Positions 10,105-18,440 of a stretch of 64,000 nucleotides of DNA are shown here, one piece after another (position 1 is the first letter of the stretch; every line of letters starts with the position of its first letter). The notes under the pieces were generated by a model. That model searched no databases and had not been told where the DNA came from. It saw nothing but the letters and a program-made list of their open reading frames with translations. This stretch comes from Arthrobacter sp. ISL-85 (lineage in GTDB: Bacteria > Actinomycetota > Actinomycetes > Actinomycetales > Micrococcaceae): NCBI RefSeq assembly GCF_018613675.1, contig NZ_JAGGPQ010000018.1, forward strand, positions 35,854 through 99,853, in the 5' to 3' direction. A program made the position numbers and the translations under genes.

Positions 10105-10706
10105 CGGCGGCTGTCCGCGTTGAGCGGGGCGTCTTCCGTGGCCCCGTTGGATGTTTTCCGGCCTGCAGACGTGGCGGCAGCCTGTGCCTGCTGGACCATC
10201 CTGGCTTCGCAGAGGTCCAGCCAGCGGACTTCCGCTTCGGTCTGGAAAATCAGCGAATCGAGCACCAGGAGCCAGGCGGTATCCGCGGCCCGTTGGTTTG
10301 CCGCCGTGTCACGGCGGGCCTTGGTGTAGTCCTGCAGGGCCCTGATCGATGCTACGCGCTGGGCCTGGATAATGGCCTGGACATCCACCCCGGGCAGGGT
10401 AACGGCGAGCGCGAGTTTGATGGCAAGCTCGTTGCGGGGCGGGTTGTTCCGCTCCACGGGAGCGGCGAACCAGCTCCGCACCTCCGCTTTGCCGGCGGGG
10501 GTGATGCTGTACACCACATGGCCCTCGCCGTCGTCGCCTTCCTTGGCCACCAGGGCATCGCGTTCCAGCCGGTCCAGGGTGGTATACACCTGCCCGATAT
10601 TCAGGGGCCAGGTGGCTCCCGTGCGGCTTTCGAACTCGACCCGCAGCTGGTAGCCGTAGCGTGGCTGGTCCTGCAGCAGGGCGAGGAGGCTGTGGCGAAT
10701 CGACAT
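10101..10706 (-). CDS. PadR-family transcriptional regulator of the ABC exporter
   Basis: A 201-residue protein with the PadR winged helix in the first 85 residues (RHSLLALLQDQPRYGYQL, then IGQVYTTLDRLERDALV and the wing GHVVYSITPAGKAE). The C-terminal half is the helical dimerisation domain (PadR s2 type). PadR proteins with an adjacent ABC exporter usually repress it until a toxic ligand binds. It is first in the operon and overlaps the ATPase gene by 4 nt; inverted repeats lie in its promoter. Confidence 0.9.
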
Positions 10707-10728
10707 GTTGCTCCCCCGGGCTGGTCAT

Positions 10729-10814
10729 TACCGGTATGCACAGGCCCCCAAGACCCGTGCATACCGCGTATAGCGAGCCTAGCTCCGAAAGATCGCCGGT
10801 GCAATACCCGGTAT
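10729..10814. promoter_or_regulatory. Candidate PadR operator region
   Basis: The 120-nt gap upstream of padR holds several repeats built on the same core. TACCGGTA is a perfect 8-bp palindrome at 10729-10736. GGTATGCAC (10733-10741) is repeated inverted as GTGCATACC (10757-10765). ATAC-CC-GGTAT lies at 10804-10814. PadR dimers bind ATG/CAT-containing inverted repeats, so autoregulation here is likely. Confidence 0.55.
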
Positions 10815-10826
10815 GTACTGGAGGTC

Positions 10827-11810
10827 TTACATGACCAGGAGGATCTTGCCCACGTGATCGCCACTGTCAAAATACCGGTGTGCTGCACTGACCTGGTCCA
10901 GCGGGAAGGTCTTGGCGACGAGCGGCCGGATCCTGCCGTCGGCAACCAGGGGCCATACAGCGTCGCGGACTGCGGTCATGATGGCACCCTTTTCCGCCAC
11001 CGGCCTGGGCCGCAGGGCGGTAGCCACCACGGCTGCACGCTTCTTCAGCAGCAGCCCCAGGTCCAGCTCGCCCTTGGCACCGCCTTGCAGCCCAATCACC
11101 ACCAGGCGCCCATAGTCAGCCAGGGCGTCCAGGTTCTGCTGGAGGTATTTGGCCCCCACCACGTCAAGGATGACATCCGCCCCCTTGCCGCCGTTCTGCC
11201 GCCGAAGGCTGTCCGGGAAGTTTTCCTCTTTGTAATTGATGGCGATGTCCGCTCCAAGGAATGCCTTGGCGGTGCCCACCTTCTCATCGGTTCCGGCTGT
11301 GGTGGCCACTTTGGCACCGAAGGCTTTGGCAAGCTGGATGGCCATGGTGCCGATCCCGCCGGTGGCTCCGTGGATAAGAACCGTTTCACCCGGCTGCAAC
11401 TGCGCCGTCATGATCAGGTTCGAGTACACCGTCGCGGCCACCTCCGGCAGCGATGCGGCGGTGACCAGGTCCACACCTTCGGGCACCCGAAGCACCTGCT
11501 CGGCCGGGACCGCCACCTGCTGGGCATAGCCGCCGCCTGCCAGCAGGGCCACCACTTTGTCCCCCAGCGAGAATGGCTTGCTGACGCCTGGCCCGAAGCC
11601 GGCGATCCGGCCTGACACTTCCAGCCCGGGGACCTCGGAGGCGCCCGGCGGCGGCGGGTAGAACCCCCTGCGCTGCTGGACATCGGCCCGGTTCAGGCCG
11701 GCCGCCACCACGTCGATCAGCACTTCGCCCTGGCCGGGCACCGGGGCATCCACGTCCCGGACTTCCAGCACTTCCGGGCCGCCCGGTTCCGATATGTAGA
11801 CGGCTTTCAT
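10827..11810 (-). CDS. NAD(P)H:quinone oxidoreductase, zinc-free MDR family (PIG3-like)
   Basis: A 327-residue medium-chain dehydrogenase/reductase without structural or catalytic zinc cysteines. The family N-terminus MKAVYISEPG, the GYAQ(Q)V motif near residue 95 and the nucleotide-binding GATGGIG at 148-154 are clear. The PIG3/quinone-reductase group reduces quinones with NADPH. The start at 11810 has GGAGAGG just upstream; the open frame extends 16 residues more without a ribosome site. It is monocistronic. Confidence 0.88.
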   Translation of the reverse strand: MKAVYISEPGGPEVLEVRDVDAPVPGQGEVLIDVVAAGLNRADVQQRRGFYPPPPGASEVPGLEVSGRIAGFGPGVSKPFSLGDKVVALLAGGGYAQQVAVPAEQVLRVPEGVDLVTAASLPEVAATVYSNLIMTAQLQPGETVLIHGATGGIGTMAIQLAKAFGAKVATTAGTDEKVGTAKAFLGADIAINYKEENFPDSLRRQNGGKGADVILDVVGAKYLQQNLDALADYGRLVVIGLQGGAKGELDLGLLLKKRAAVVATALRPRPVAEKGAIMTAVRDAVWPLVADGRIRPLVAKTFPLDQVSAAHRYFDSGDHVGKILLVM

Positions 11811-11918
11811 GGACCTCTCCCGTTCCTGACTAAAATCCTGGCTGCATCCAGTGTGCACCGGGCGCTTCCCCGGGCCTGTTTTGTTGCAGGCAAGTGCCTA
11901 TGAAACACTACTAGCTGA

Positions 11919-12006
11919 GGAAGGTTGTCCGAGCGGCCGAAGGAGCTGGTCTTGAAAACCAGTGTGCGGTAACCCCGTACCAAGAGTTCGAATCTCTTAC
12001 CTTCCG
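11919..12006 (+). tRNA. tRNA-Ser (anticodon UGA)
   Basis: An 88-nt class II tRNA. The acceptor stem GGAAGGT pairs with ACCTTCC, G is the discriminator, the anticodon loop reads CTTGAAA (UGA), there is a long variable arm and a TTCGAAT T-loop. CCA is not encoded. It reads UCN serine codons. Confidence 0.95.
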
Positions 12007-12012
12007 CAAGGG

Positions 12013-12049
12013 AACCCCTGGCAGCCGGCAACGGCAGTCAGGGGTTTTT
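12013..12049 (+). terminator. Rho-independent terminator of tRNA-Ser(UGA)
   Basis: The stem AACCCCTG (12013-12020) / CAGGGGTT (12039-12046) is followed by five T residues. Confidence 0.75.
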
Positions 12050-12074
12050 GCATTGTGGATTAAGCCATATTCGG

Positions 12075-14009
12075 TTAGGCCCTGGCGAGGATGGCCGCCG
12101 CGATCTCGTCCGCATCGCGGAGGGTGCGCTGGCCGCTGCGGTAGGCGGGGCCGCCGGGCTGCACCGCCTCCGCGGCGATGGCGGTACCCCACTGCGCCGA
12201 CGACAACTGTAGTCCCAGCACAAAGAGGCCCTCGGTCACGGACCCGTTGGCGGCGACCGGGCGGTACGGGTGGGGCTCCACGTCCAGGCCTGTGGACTCG
12301 ATGGGAGCACCTTCCGCAGTCATCATGAGCTTGGGCCGCACCAGCCCATCGGACAGCAACTGCTCCAGAACCGGTGAATCGTTGGCCGAGACCCGGTTGC
12401 CGGGGGCCAACGCCTCTACCATGGTCCGCGCGGTGACGGGCGGCCCCGCCACCCACGGCGAGGACGCGGTGAACAGCGCAGGCTTCCGGTGAACGCGGAA
12501 TTTCGGGTCGGGCCCAACAAAGCTGACCACCCCGGCCCTTGCGAGCGCAGCGAGCTGTTCGGCACGCAGTGCGGGCGGTCCGCTGGCCAGGCCCTCAACA
12601 AACGACTCGAACCAGCCACGCAGGCCGGCAACCCATGATTCATCGGTGATGCCGCCGTCGGCCACTGCGGTCTTGAGCACCGCGCGTCCGTGGTGCAACG
12701 CCGCGATGGCCATCTTGACCGGATCATCCTCGCCCAGGCCCGAGCGGCGTGCATCGTCAAGCAGGAACTCCACCACCGCGGCGTCATGGCCCCTGCGGGA
12801 CTCAAACGAACGGCCTGCCAGTGGAGCCGCGAGCCCGGGAAGGTCCAGTCGGTGCCGCGGACCTACATGGACGGCCAGGACGCTCTCAACGTTGTCCTCC
12901 CAGTTCGCGGCACTGTGCGCGTGCGGCTGCAGGGCTTCCTCCAGCGCTGCGAGGAACGCGGGAGAATCGGGCACGGCGCCGGGCTGCGAGCGCACCAGCG
13001 TTGAGTAGTAGGCCCACAGGGCGTCGCGGTGCAGCAATGGCCATAGATCGTGATCGAAGGACGGACGGATTCCGGCCTTGGCCAACCGTTCGATGGCGGC
13101 CTCAGTGAGGTAGCGGAGCGTGATGGCGGAGGCGTAGTAACCGTCCAGGGCCGCTTTTGCGCGGTAGGGGGTTCCGCGCCGGGACGCCGCGATGATCAGG
13201 GGCTCCTGGCCGGACGCTTCGTATTCAAGCCTGTTGCCAGTGGACACGAACTTCCCCCCGCGGCCTTCGGTGAGCTGGCCCATGGTGTCGAAGAAGTTCA
13301 GTCCCATGCCGCGGACCAGGACCGGCTCACCGGCAGGGATCCTGGTCCAGTCCACGTCCGCGGGGACGGCAGGGGGAAAGTACTGCAGGCCCAGTTGGCC
13401 GGCGGCGCCCTGGAGTTCCCTCTGTTCCGGATTCAGCCGCGAGGGGATGTGCCCCAGGGCCAGCACCACGGAGCTGGCTCTGATGCTCGCTCCGGTGGCC
13501 AGCCCGACGTCGAACGTTCCGTCCCCCGCTGGACGCACCGACAGTGCCGACGTTTCGTGGAATTCAACCGTGACGCCGTCCGGAGCCTTGCCCAGCAACT
13601 CCTCCACGGTGCAGCGCAGGTAGCGGCCGTAGAGGGCGCGGCTGGGAAAGTCATTCGATTCCAGCACCGCCAGCTCCGCCCGTTCCCCGGCGGTGAGGGC
13701 CGGCAGCGGGTCCCGCTGGTGCCGTGCCCGCCACTGGTCGAAGGTGGTGCCGGCAATAGGCGCGGGCAGTGACGGATCCTCGGGGATCAGGGTGGGATAG
13801 AAGGACTGGGTGTTCATGAGGAACAGCCGGGACTGATCCGGCTGCCACACGTGACCCGGGCCCACCGGGTAGGGATCCACGACGTCGATATGCAGGTGCG
13901 CTTTCCGGTCCCCGGCCGCGGCAGTGTGGGCGAGTAGCCGCTCCAGCACGCTGGTGCCACGGGGGCCGCCGCCGATGATGACGGCCCGGTTGCTCTGCGA
14001 TAATTCCAC
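12075..14009 (-). CDS. FAD/NAD(P)-binding protein (NAD_binding_9 type)
   Basis: A 644-residue protein that opens with a Rossmann dinucleotide site (AVIIGGGPRGTSVLERL, glycines at 13-15) and continues with the HVWQPDQSRLFLMNTQS block typical of this actinobacterial family. A later VVLALGHIPS motif marks the FAD/NAD domain end. The C-terminal half has no domain I can name. These proteins resemble ornithine/lysine N-monooxygenases but their reaction is unknown. I chose the GTG at 14009 because the conserved region starts there; the frame is open to 14117. Transcribed divergently from the peptidase. Confidence 0.8.
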   Translation of the reverse strand: MELSQSNRAVIIGGGPRGTSVLERLLAHTAAAGDRKAHLHIDVVDPYPVGPGHVWQPDQSRLFLMNTQSFYPTLIPEDPSLPAPIAGTTFDQWRARHQRDPLPALTAGERAELAVLESNDFPSRALYGRYLRCTVEELLGKAPDGVTVEFHETSALSVRPAGDGTFDVGLATGASIRASSVVLALGHIPSRLNPEQRELQGAAGQLGLQYFPPAVPADVDWTRIPAGEPVLVRGMGLNFFDTMGQLTEGRGGKFVSTGNRLEYEASGQEPLIIAASRRGTPYRAKAALDGYYASAITLRYLTEAAIERLAKAGIRPSFDHDLWPLLHRDALWAYYSTLVRSQPGAVPDSPAFLAALEEALQPHAHSAANWEDNVESVLAVHVGPRHRLDLPGLAAPLAGRSFESRRGHDAAVVEFLLDDARRSGLGEDDPVKMAIAALHHGRAVLKTAVADGGITDESWVAGLRGWFESFVEGLASGPPALRAEQLAALARAGVVSFVGPDPKFRVHRKPALFTASSPWVAGPPVTARTMVEALAPGNRVSANDSPVLEQLLSDGLVRPKLMMTAEGAPIESTGLDVEPHPYRPVAANGSVTEGLFVLGLQLSSAQWGTAIAAEAVQPGGPAYRSGQRTLRDADEIAAAILARA

Positions 14010-14093
14010 GCCATACAGCGTACGGGCTGGAGGCGGAGTGTGCGCCGGCCGCTTGACTTGCCAGCCACGGGGGATGTTGTTTGGATGGGGCGC

Positions 14094-16367
14094 ATGACCA
14101 CCACAGCAGCTGATCAAGCGTCCGTTCCCGGTCCCGGCCGGGACACGTCAGGCACAGTTTCCCGGGAAGCCGCACCGGAACCCGTCGACGAGAATGTGTG
14201 GCTGGAGGACATCTATGGCGAGGAACAGCTGGCCTGGGTCAAGGAGCAAAACTCCCGCACCGAGGACCTGCTGGAGGACGGCGGCTACACGGATCTCGAA
14301 GCCGGCATCCTGGAAGTGCTGGACTCCACGGACCGGATCGCCATGGTGGGTAAGCGCGGGGACTGGTACTACAACTTCTGGCGCGACCGGCAGAACCCCA
14401 AGGGTCTTTGGCGGCGGACCACCTGGGAGAGCTACTGCACCGATGCCCCCGAATGGGACATCCTGCTGGACGTTGACGAGCTGTCCCGCGCCGAAGGGGA
14501 AGAGTGGGTGTTCCACGGCGCCACGTTCCTGCGCCCCGCGGCGGGCGAGCCCTACCGGCTCGCGCTGCTTGCCCTCTCTCCCGACGGCGGCGACGCGAAC
14601 CGCTACCGGGAGTTCGACGTCGAGGCACGCGCCTTTGTCGATCCCGCACAGGGCGGGTTCGACCTGCCCACGGCGAAAGGCAACGTGTCCTGGCTGAACG
14701 CCGATGCGCTGCTGGTCGCCTCCACCGCGGACGGGCTGCCTAAGACAGCATCCTCCTACGCGCGGACGGCGGTGACACTCAAGCGCGGCGATTCCCTGGC
14801 AGCTGCCCCGCGCCTGTTCGAGGTGGCGGAAGAGCACATGATGGCCGTCGCTGCGCACGACTCCACGCCCGGCTTTGAGCGGACCTTCGCCGTGGACTAC
14901 ATAGACTTCTTCAACCGCACCAACTTCGTGCTGCGGGACGAAGCCTGGGTACAGATTGATGTGCCCACGGACGTCAACGTCAGCGCCCACCGGGAATGGC
15001 TGCTCTTCCGTCCGCAGCAGGACTGGGTCCTGGACGGCACCACCTACCCTTCCGGGGCCCTGCTTGCCGCCAACTTCGAGGACTACCTGGCCGGCGGTCG
15101 CAGCCTCACGGTCCTGTTCACCCCCGATGCCCACACGTCCCTGCAGTCCTGGAGCTGGACCCGGAACCATCTCCTGCTCAACCTGCTCAAGGACGTCTCC
15201 TCCGAGATCCGGGTGCTGGACCCGTCCCGGCCTTCCGCCGGCGCGGACGGCAGCTGGCCGGCCACCCTCCTGGATGCCTGCCCGCCCCTGCACGACGTGA
15301 ACGCCTACGCCGTGGATGACGAGGATGAGGGGACGGCCGACGGCGGCGCAGGCGATGACTTCTGGCTCATCGCCACGGGCTTCACCACCCCCACCACCCT
15401 GATGCGGGGCACGCTGGAGCACCGTGCCCCCGAGGACCGTGCCCCGGAGGACGGCAGCGCCGGGACAGCCGGGGTGGTGAGCCGCCACGCGGTGGTCAAG
15501 ACCTCGCCGTCGTTCTTTGCGGACAGTGACTATGAGGTGGAGCAGCACTTCGCCGTGTCCGACGACGGCACCCGGGTCCCGTATTTCCAGGTAGCTCCGC
15601 GGAGCCTGGCCCTGGACGGGCAGAACCCCACCCAGCTGTCCGGCTACGGCGGATTTGAGGTTTCGCGAACACCTGCCTACAGCGGCACCGTGGGCCGGGC
15701 GTGGCTGGAGCGGCGGACTACTTTGTCGGAGGGGAGCGACGGGAAGGCCCCGCACCCGCGCGGTGGCGTGTATGTGGTGGCGAACATCCGGGGCGGCGGC
15801 GAATACGGTCCGGCCTGGCACCGGGCAGCGCTGAAGGAAAACCGTCACCTGGCCTATGAGGACTTCGCAGCCGTTGCCCGCGACCTCATCTCCCGCGGGG
15901 TCACCTCCCCACGGCGGCTGGGCTGCGTGGGGGGCTCCAATGGTGGACTCCTGGTGGGGAACATGCTCACCCGGTACCCGGAACTGTTCCGGGCCGTCTC
16001 CTGCGGGGTGCCCCTGCTGGACATGCGCCGCTACACCAGGCTCTCTGCCGGGCACTCGTGGATTGCCGAGTACGGGGACCCGGACGTTCCCGAACAGTGG
16101 GAGTACATCAGGACCTTCTCGCCCTACCACCTGCTCAAGGACGCAGTGGACTATCCGGAAACGTTCATTTGGACAGCGACCTCGGACGACCGTGTGGGTC
16201 CCGTCCAGGCACGCAAGATGGCAGCCCGGATGCTGGCAATGGGCATCCCCAATGTGTGGTTCCACGAAGCACTGGAGGGCGGGCACGCCGGCGCCTCGGA
16301 CAACCGGCAGGCCGCCGCGCTGCAGGCCCGCAGCCAGCACTTCCTGTGGAAAGCTTTGGCGGGCTGA
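14094..16367 (+). CDS. S9A prolyl oligopeptidase-family serine peptidase
   Basis: A 757-residue two-domain peptidase with an N-terminal seven-bladed propeller and a C-terminal alpha/beta hydrolase. The family entry block VDENVWLEDIYGEEQLAWVKEQN is at the N-terminus. The catalytic triad is visible: Ser615 in GGSNGG, Asp698/699 in TSDDRVGP and His731 in EGGHAG. The NIRGGGEYGPAWH oxyanion region precedes the serine. It cleaves short peptides, usually in the cytoplasm; there is no signal peptide. The ATG at 14094 follows GGATGGGG; an ATG at 14085 is also possible. Confidence 0.92.
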   Translation: MTTTAADQASVPGPGRDTSGTVSREAAPEPVDENVWLEDIYGEEQLAWVKEQNSRTEDLLEDGGYTDLEAGILEVLDSTDRIAMVGKRGDWYYNFWRDRQNPKGLWRRTTWESYCTDAPEWDILLDVDELSRAEGEEWVFHGATFLRPAAGEPYRLALLALSPDGGDANRYREFDVEARAFVDPAQGGFDLPTAKGNVSWLNADALLVASTADGLPKTASSYARTAVTLKRGDSLAAAPRLFEVAEEHMMAVAAHDSTPGFERTFAVDYIDFFNRTNFVLRDEAWVQIDVPTDVNVSAHREWLLFRPQQDWVLDGTTYPSGALLAANFEDYLAGGRSLTVLFTPDAHTSLQSWSWTRNHLLLNLLKDVSSEIRVLDPSRPSAGADGSWPATLLDACPPLHDVNAYAVDDEDEGTADGGAGDDFWLIATGFTTPTTLMRGTLEHRAPEDRAPEDGSAGTAGVVSRHAVVKTSPSFFADSDYEVEQHFAVSDDGTRVPYFQVAPRSLALDGQNPTQLSGYGGFEVSRTPAYSGTVGRAWLERRTTLSEGSDGKAPHPRGGVYVVANIRGGGEYGPAWHRAALKENRHLAYEDFAAVARDLISRGVTSPRRLGCVGGSNGGLLVGNMLTRYPELFRAVSCGVPLLDMRRYTRLSAGHSWIAEYGDPDVPEQWEYIRTFSPYHLLKDAVDYPETFIWTATSDDRVGPVQARKMAARMLAMGIPNVWFHEALEGGHAGASDNRQAAALQARSQHFLWKALAG

Positions 16368-16372
16368 CCGCC

Positions 16373-16571
16373 ATGGCACCTGGGTTGGCGGTCCGGAGGG
16401 CCTGCGCCGGCGACGTTGAGCGGCTGGCCCAGGGGCACGTTTGCCGCCGGCAAGAGCCGGGCCATCGGCTTCTACCGGCGTTTCGGCTTCCACCCCGACG
16501 GCGCAGAGGACGTCCTGCCGGACTGGGAGGACCTGCCGGAGATTCGCATGGTCCGCCCCGCGCAGCGGTGA
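16373..16571 (+). pseudogene. Remnant of a GNAT acetyltransferase gene
   Basis: The start reads MAPGLAVRRACAGDVERLAQ, the typical first strand and helix of GNAT enzymes. The frame then shifts and the sequence continues with SRAIGFYRRFGFHPDG and a C-terminal end DLPEIRMVRPAQR before TGA at 16569-16571, which match GNAT motif B and the last strand. The middle, including the acetyl-CoA binding motif, is missing, and start and end are in different frames. So this is an internally deleted, frameshifted relic directly after the peptidase gene. Confidence 0.6.
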
Positions 16572-16677
16572 CCTCTGAGCATCCAGTCCCCGTCAGCCGG
16601 ACTGAACGCCGTCTAAGGCACCGTTTTGCACTGCATGGCCGGTTCTGCGTATCCTTGGTGGGCTAGGAATAGCAATT

Positions 16678-16766
16678 GGAGACGTGCCAGAGCGGCCGAA
16701 TGGACTTCACTGCTAATGAAGGGTCGGGGTTAAACTCGACCGGGGGTTCAAATCCCCCCGTCTCCG
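16678..16766 (+). tRNA. tRNA-Ser (anticodon GCU)
   Basis: An 89-nt class II tRNA. Acceptor GGAGACG pairs with CGTCTCC, anticodon loop CTGCTAA (GCU), long variable arm, TTCAAAT T-loop, G discriminator, no encoded CCA. A promoter TTGCAC-18 nt-TATCCT lies about 30 nt upstream. Confidence 0.95.
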
Positions 16767-16771
16767 CGTTT

Positions 16772-16799
16772 GGCCCCGGTCCTTGGACCGGGGCCTTTT
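16772..16799 (+). terminator. Terminator of tRNA-Ser(GCU)
   Basis: A perfect 11-bp GC-rich stem (16772-16782 / 16785-16795) with a 2-nt loop, followed by TTTT. Confidence 0.8.
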
Positions 16800-16844
16800 G
16801 CGTTCCCGGGCTTTTTGCGTTCCCGGGCCTTTTGCGTTCCCGGG
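16794..16844. repeat. Three tandem 17-bp copies of the terminator tail
   Basis: Units at 16794-16810, 16811-16827 and 16828-16844 are identical except for one C/T. Each contains CTTTTGCGTTCCCGGG and so repeats the T tract of the tRNA terminator. The array probably arose by slippage. Confidence 0.75.
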
Positions 16845-16958
16845 CGGGTGGACCAGCACTGGCCCCCGGCTGGGAGAGTGCCTCCGGCGCTCGGAACGCG
16901 CTGTCCGGCCTACGGACACCGCGGGCGTCTGCCGGTGGCGCAGTGGCAGGATTAGCGC

Positions 16959-18440
16959 ATGGCGGCACGCAACAACCCACACCAGCCGGATGGCGTCCAT
17001 ACGGCATGGAACCCGCGCCTGGCACTCCTGGTGGCGGCAGCGTTCTTCATGGAATTCCTGGACGGCACGGTCCTCACCACGGCCATTCCCAGCATTTCCG
17101 CGGACTTCGCCATCCCTGCCGCCGACGTCAACATCACCATGACTGCCTACCTGCTGACAGTGGCGATCGGGATCCCCCTCAGCGGCTGGCTCGCTGAACG
17201 GTTTGGTGCCAGGCGGATCTTTTGTACGGCCATCGCGGTGTTCACCCTCTCATCCCTGGCCTGCTCCCTCAGCCAGGACCTGGCCATGCTGACCTTGAGC
17301 CGCATCGCCCAGGGTGCCGGCGGCGCCATGATGGTGCCGGTGGGAACCCTGGTGGTGCTGCGCGGCACCCCCAAGTCCGAGCTGTTGCGTGCCACCGCGT
17401 TCCTGGTGTGGCCCGGGCTCCTGGCGCCAGTACTGGCACCGCTGGTGGGCGGGGCGCTCACCACGTACCTGTCGTGGCACTGGATCTTCCTGGTGAACCT
17501 TCCGCTAGGCGTTGCCGCGTTTGCGGCGTCGCTGCGGCTGGTTCCGGCAGTGCCCGGAGATCCCGGCCGGCGGCTGGACTGGCCCGGGATGGCCCTGACC
17601 ACCGTGGGGGTGGGTGCACTGGTGGCTGGCCTGGAGCTGGCAAGCAGCCGCCCGGAATTGCCCTGGGCCGGAATCAGCGCCGTGGCGGGGGTTGCGGCAC
17701 TGGCCGGCGCCGTGCTCTGGATGCGGCGGACACCCCATCCGCTGTTCAACCTGCAGGTCTTCCGCACCAGGACGTTCCGGGCCATGGCCACGGGCGGATT
17801 CGTGTACCGGGTCACCATCAGTTCGGTCCCGTTCCTGCTGCCGCTGATGTTCCAGGCCGGGTTCGGCTGGTCACCGCTGCACGCCGGCGCCCTGGTGGCA
17901 GCCGTGTTCGTCGGAAACATCGGGATTAAGCCCGCCACCACCCCGTTGATCAGGAAGTTCGGTTTCAAGGCGATGCTGGTGTTCGCCTCGCTGGCATCTG
18001 CAGTTACCTTCGCGCTCTGCTCCCTCCTGACACCGGAAACCCCGGAGGTTTTGATGGTTGTCCTGCTGGTGTGCAGCGGTGCGTTCCGCTCCATCGGCTT
18101 CTCGGCCTACGCCTCCGTCCAGTACGCGGATATTCCCCCGGCACAGCTGACGTCAGCCAACACGGTCTCGGCCACGCTGGTACAGCTGGGTACGGGTTCG
18201 GGCATAGCGGTCGCGGCCCTGCTGATCCGAACCTTTGACGGTCTCGGCTCCGCGGCCCACGATCCGGCCGGCCCTTTCCGCGGCGCGTTCCTGGCGATGG
18301 CCGTCCTGATGCTGGCAAGCACCGTGGACAGCGTCCTGCTCCCCCGGCATGCAGGGGCAGCAGTCAGCCGGCCTGAGCCAGCACCAGAGGCAGCACCGCT
18401 CCCGCCCCGGCCTGCCGAAGGGCACGCCCCGCGACCGTGA
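16959..18440 (+). CDS. MFS exporter, DHA2 (EmrB/QacA-like) family
   Basis: A 493-residue transporter with about 14 membrane segments. The N-terminal block ALLVAAAFFMEFLDGTVLTTAIP and WLAERFGARR (loop 2-3, motif A) are classic for the drug:H+ antiporter-2 family, as is RIAQGAGGAMMVPVG in segment 4-5. It likely expels a cationic or amphipathic drug by proton exchange. The C-terminal 35 residues are Pro/Ala-rich and overlap the 3' end of the convergent recQ gene by 77 nt. Confidence 0.88.
   Translation: MAARNNPHQPDGVHTAWNPRLALLVAAAFFMEFLDGTVLTTAIPSISADFAIPAADVNITMTAYLLTVAIGIPLSGWLAERFGARRIFCTAIAVFTLSSLACSLSQDLAMLTLSRIAQGAGGAMMVPVGTLVVLRGTPKSELLRATAFLVWPGLLAPVLAPLVGGALTTYLSWHWIFLVNLPLGVAAFAASLRLVPAVPGDPGRRLDWPGMALTTVGVGALVAGLELASSRPELPWAGISAVAGVAALAGAVLWMRRTPHPLFNLQVFRTRTFRAMATGGFVYRVTISSVPFLLPLMFQAGFGWSPLHAGALVAAVFVGNIGIKPATTPLIRKFGFKAMLVFASLASAVTFALCSLLTPETPEVLMVVLLVCSGAFRSIGFSAYASVQYADIPPAQLTSANTVSATLVQLGTGSGIAVAALLIRTFDGLGSAAHDPAGPFRGAFLAMAVLMLASTVDSVLLPRHAGAAVSRPEPAPEAAPLPPRPAEGHAPRP

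Noticed and set aside
14148..16493. 781-codon minus-strand frame opposite the S9 peptidase
   Set aside because: Pure antisense shadow; the plus strand carries the full catalytic triad.
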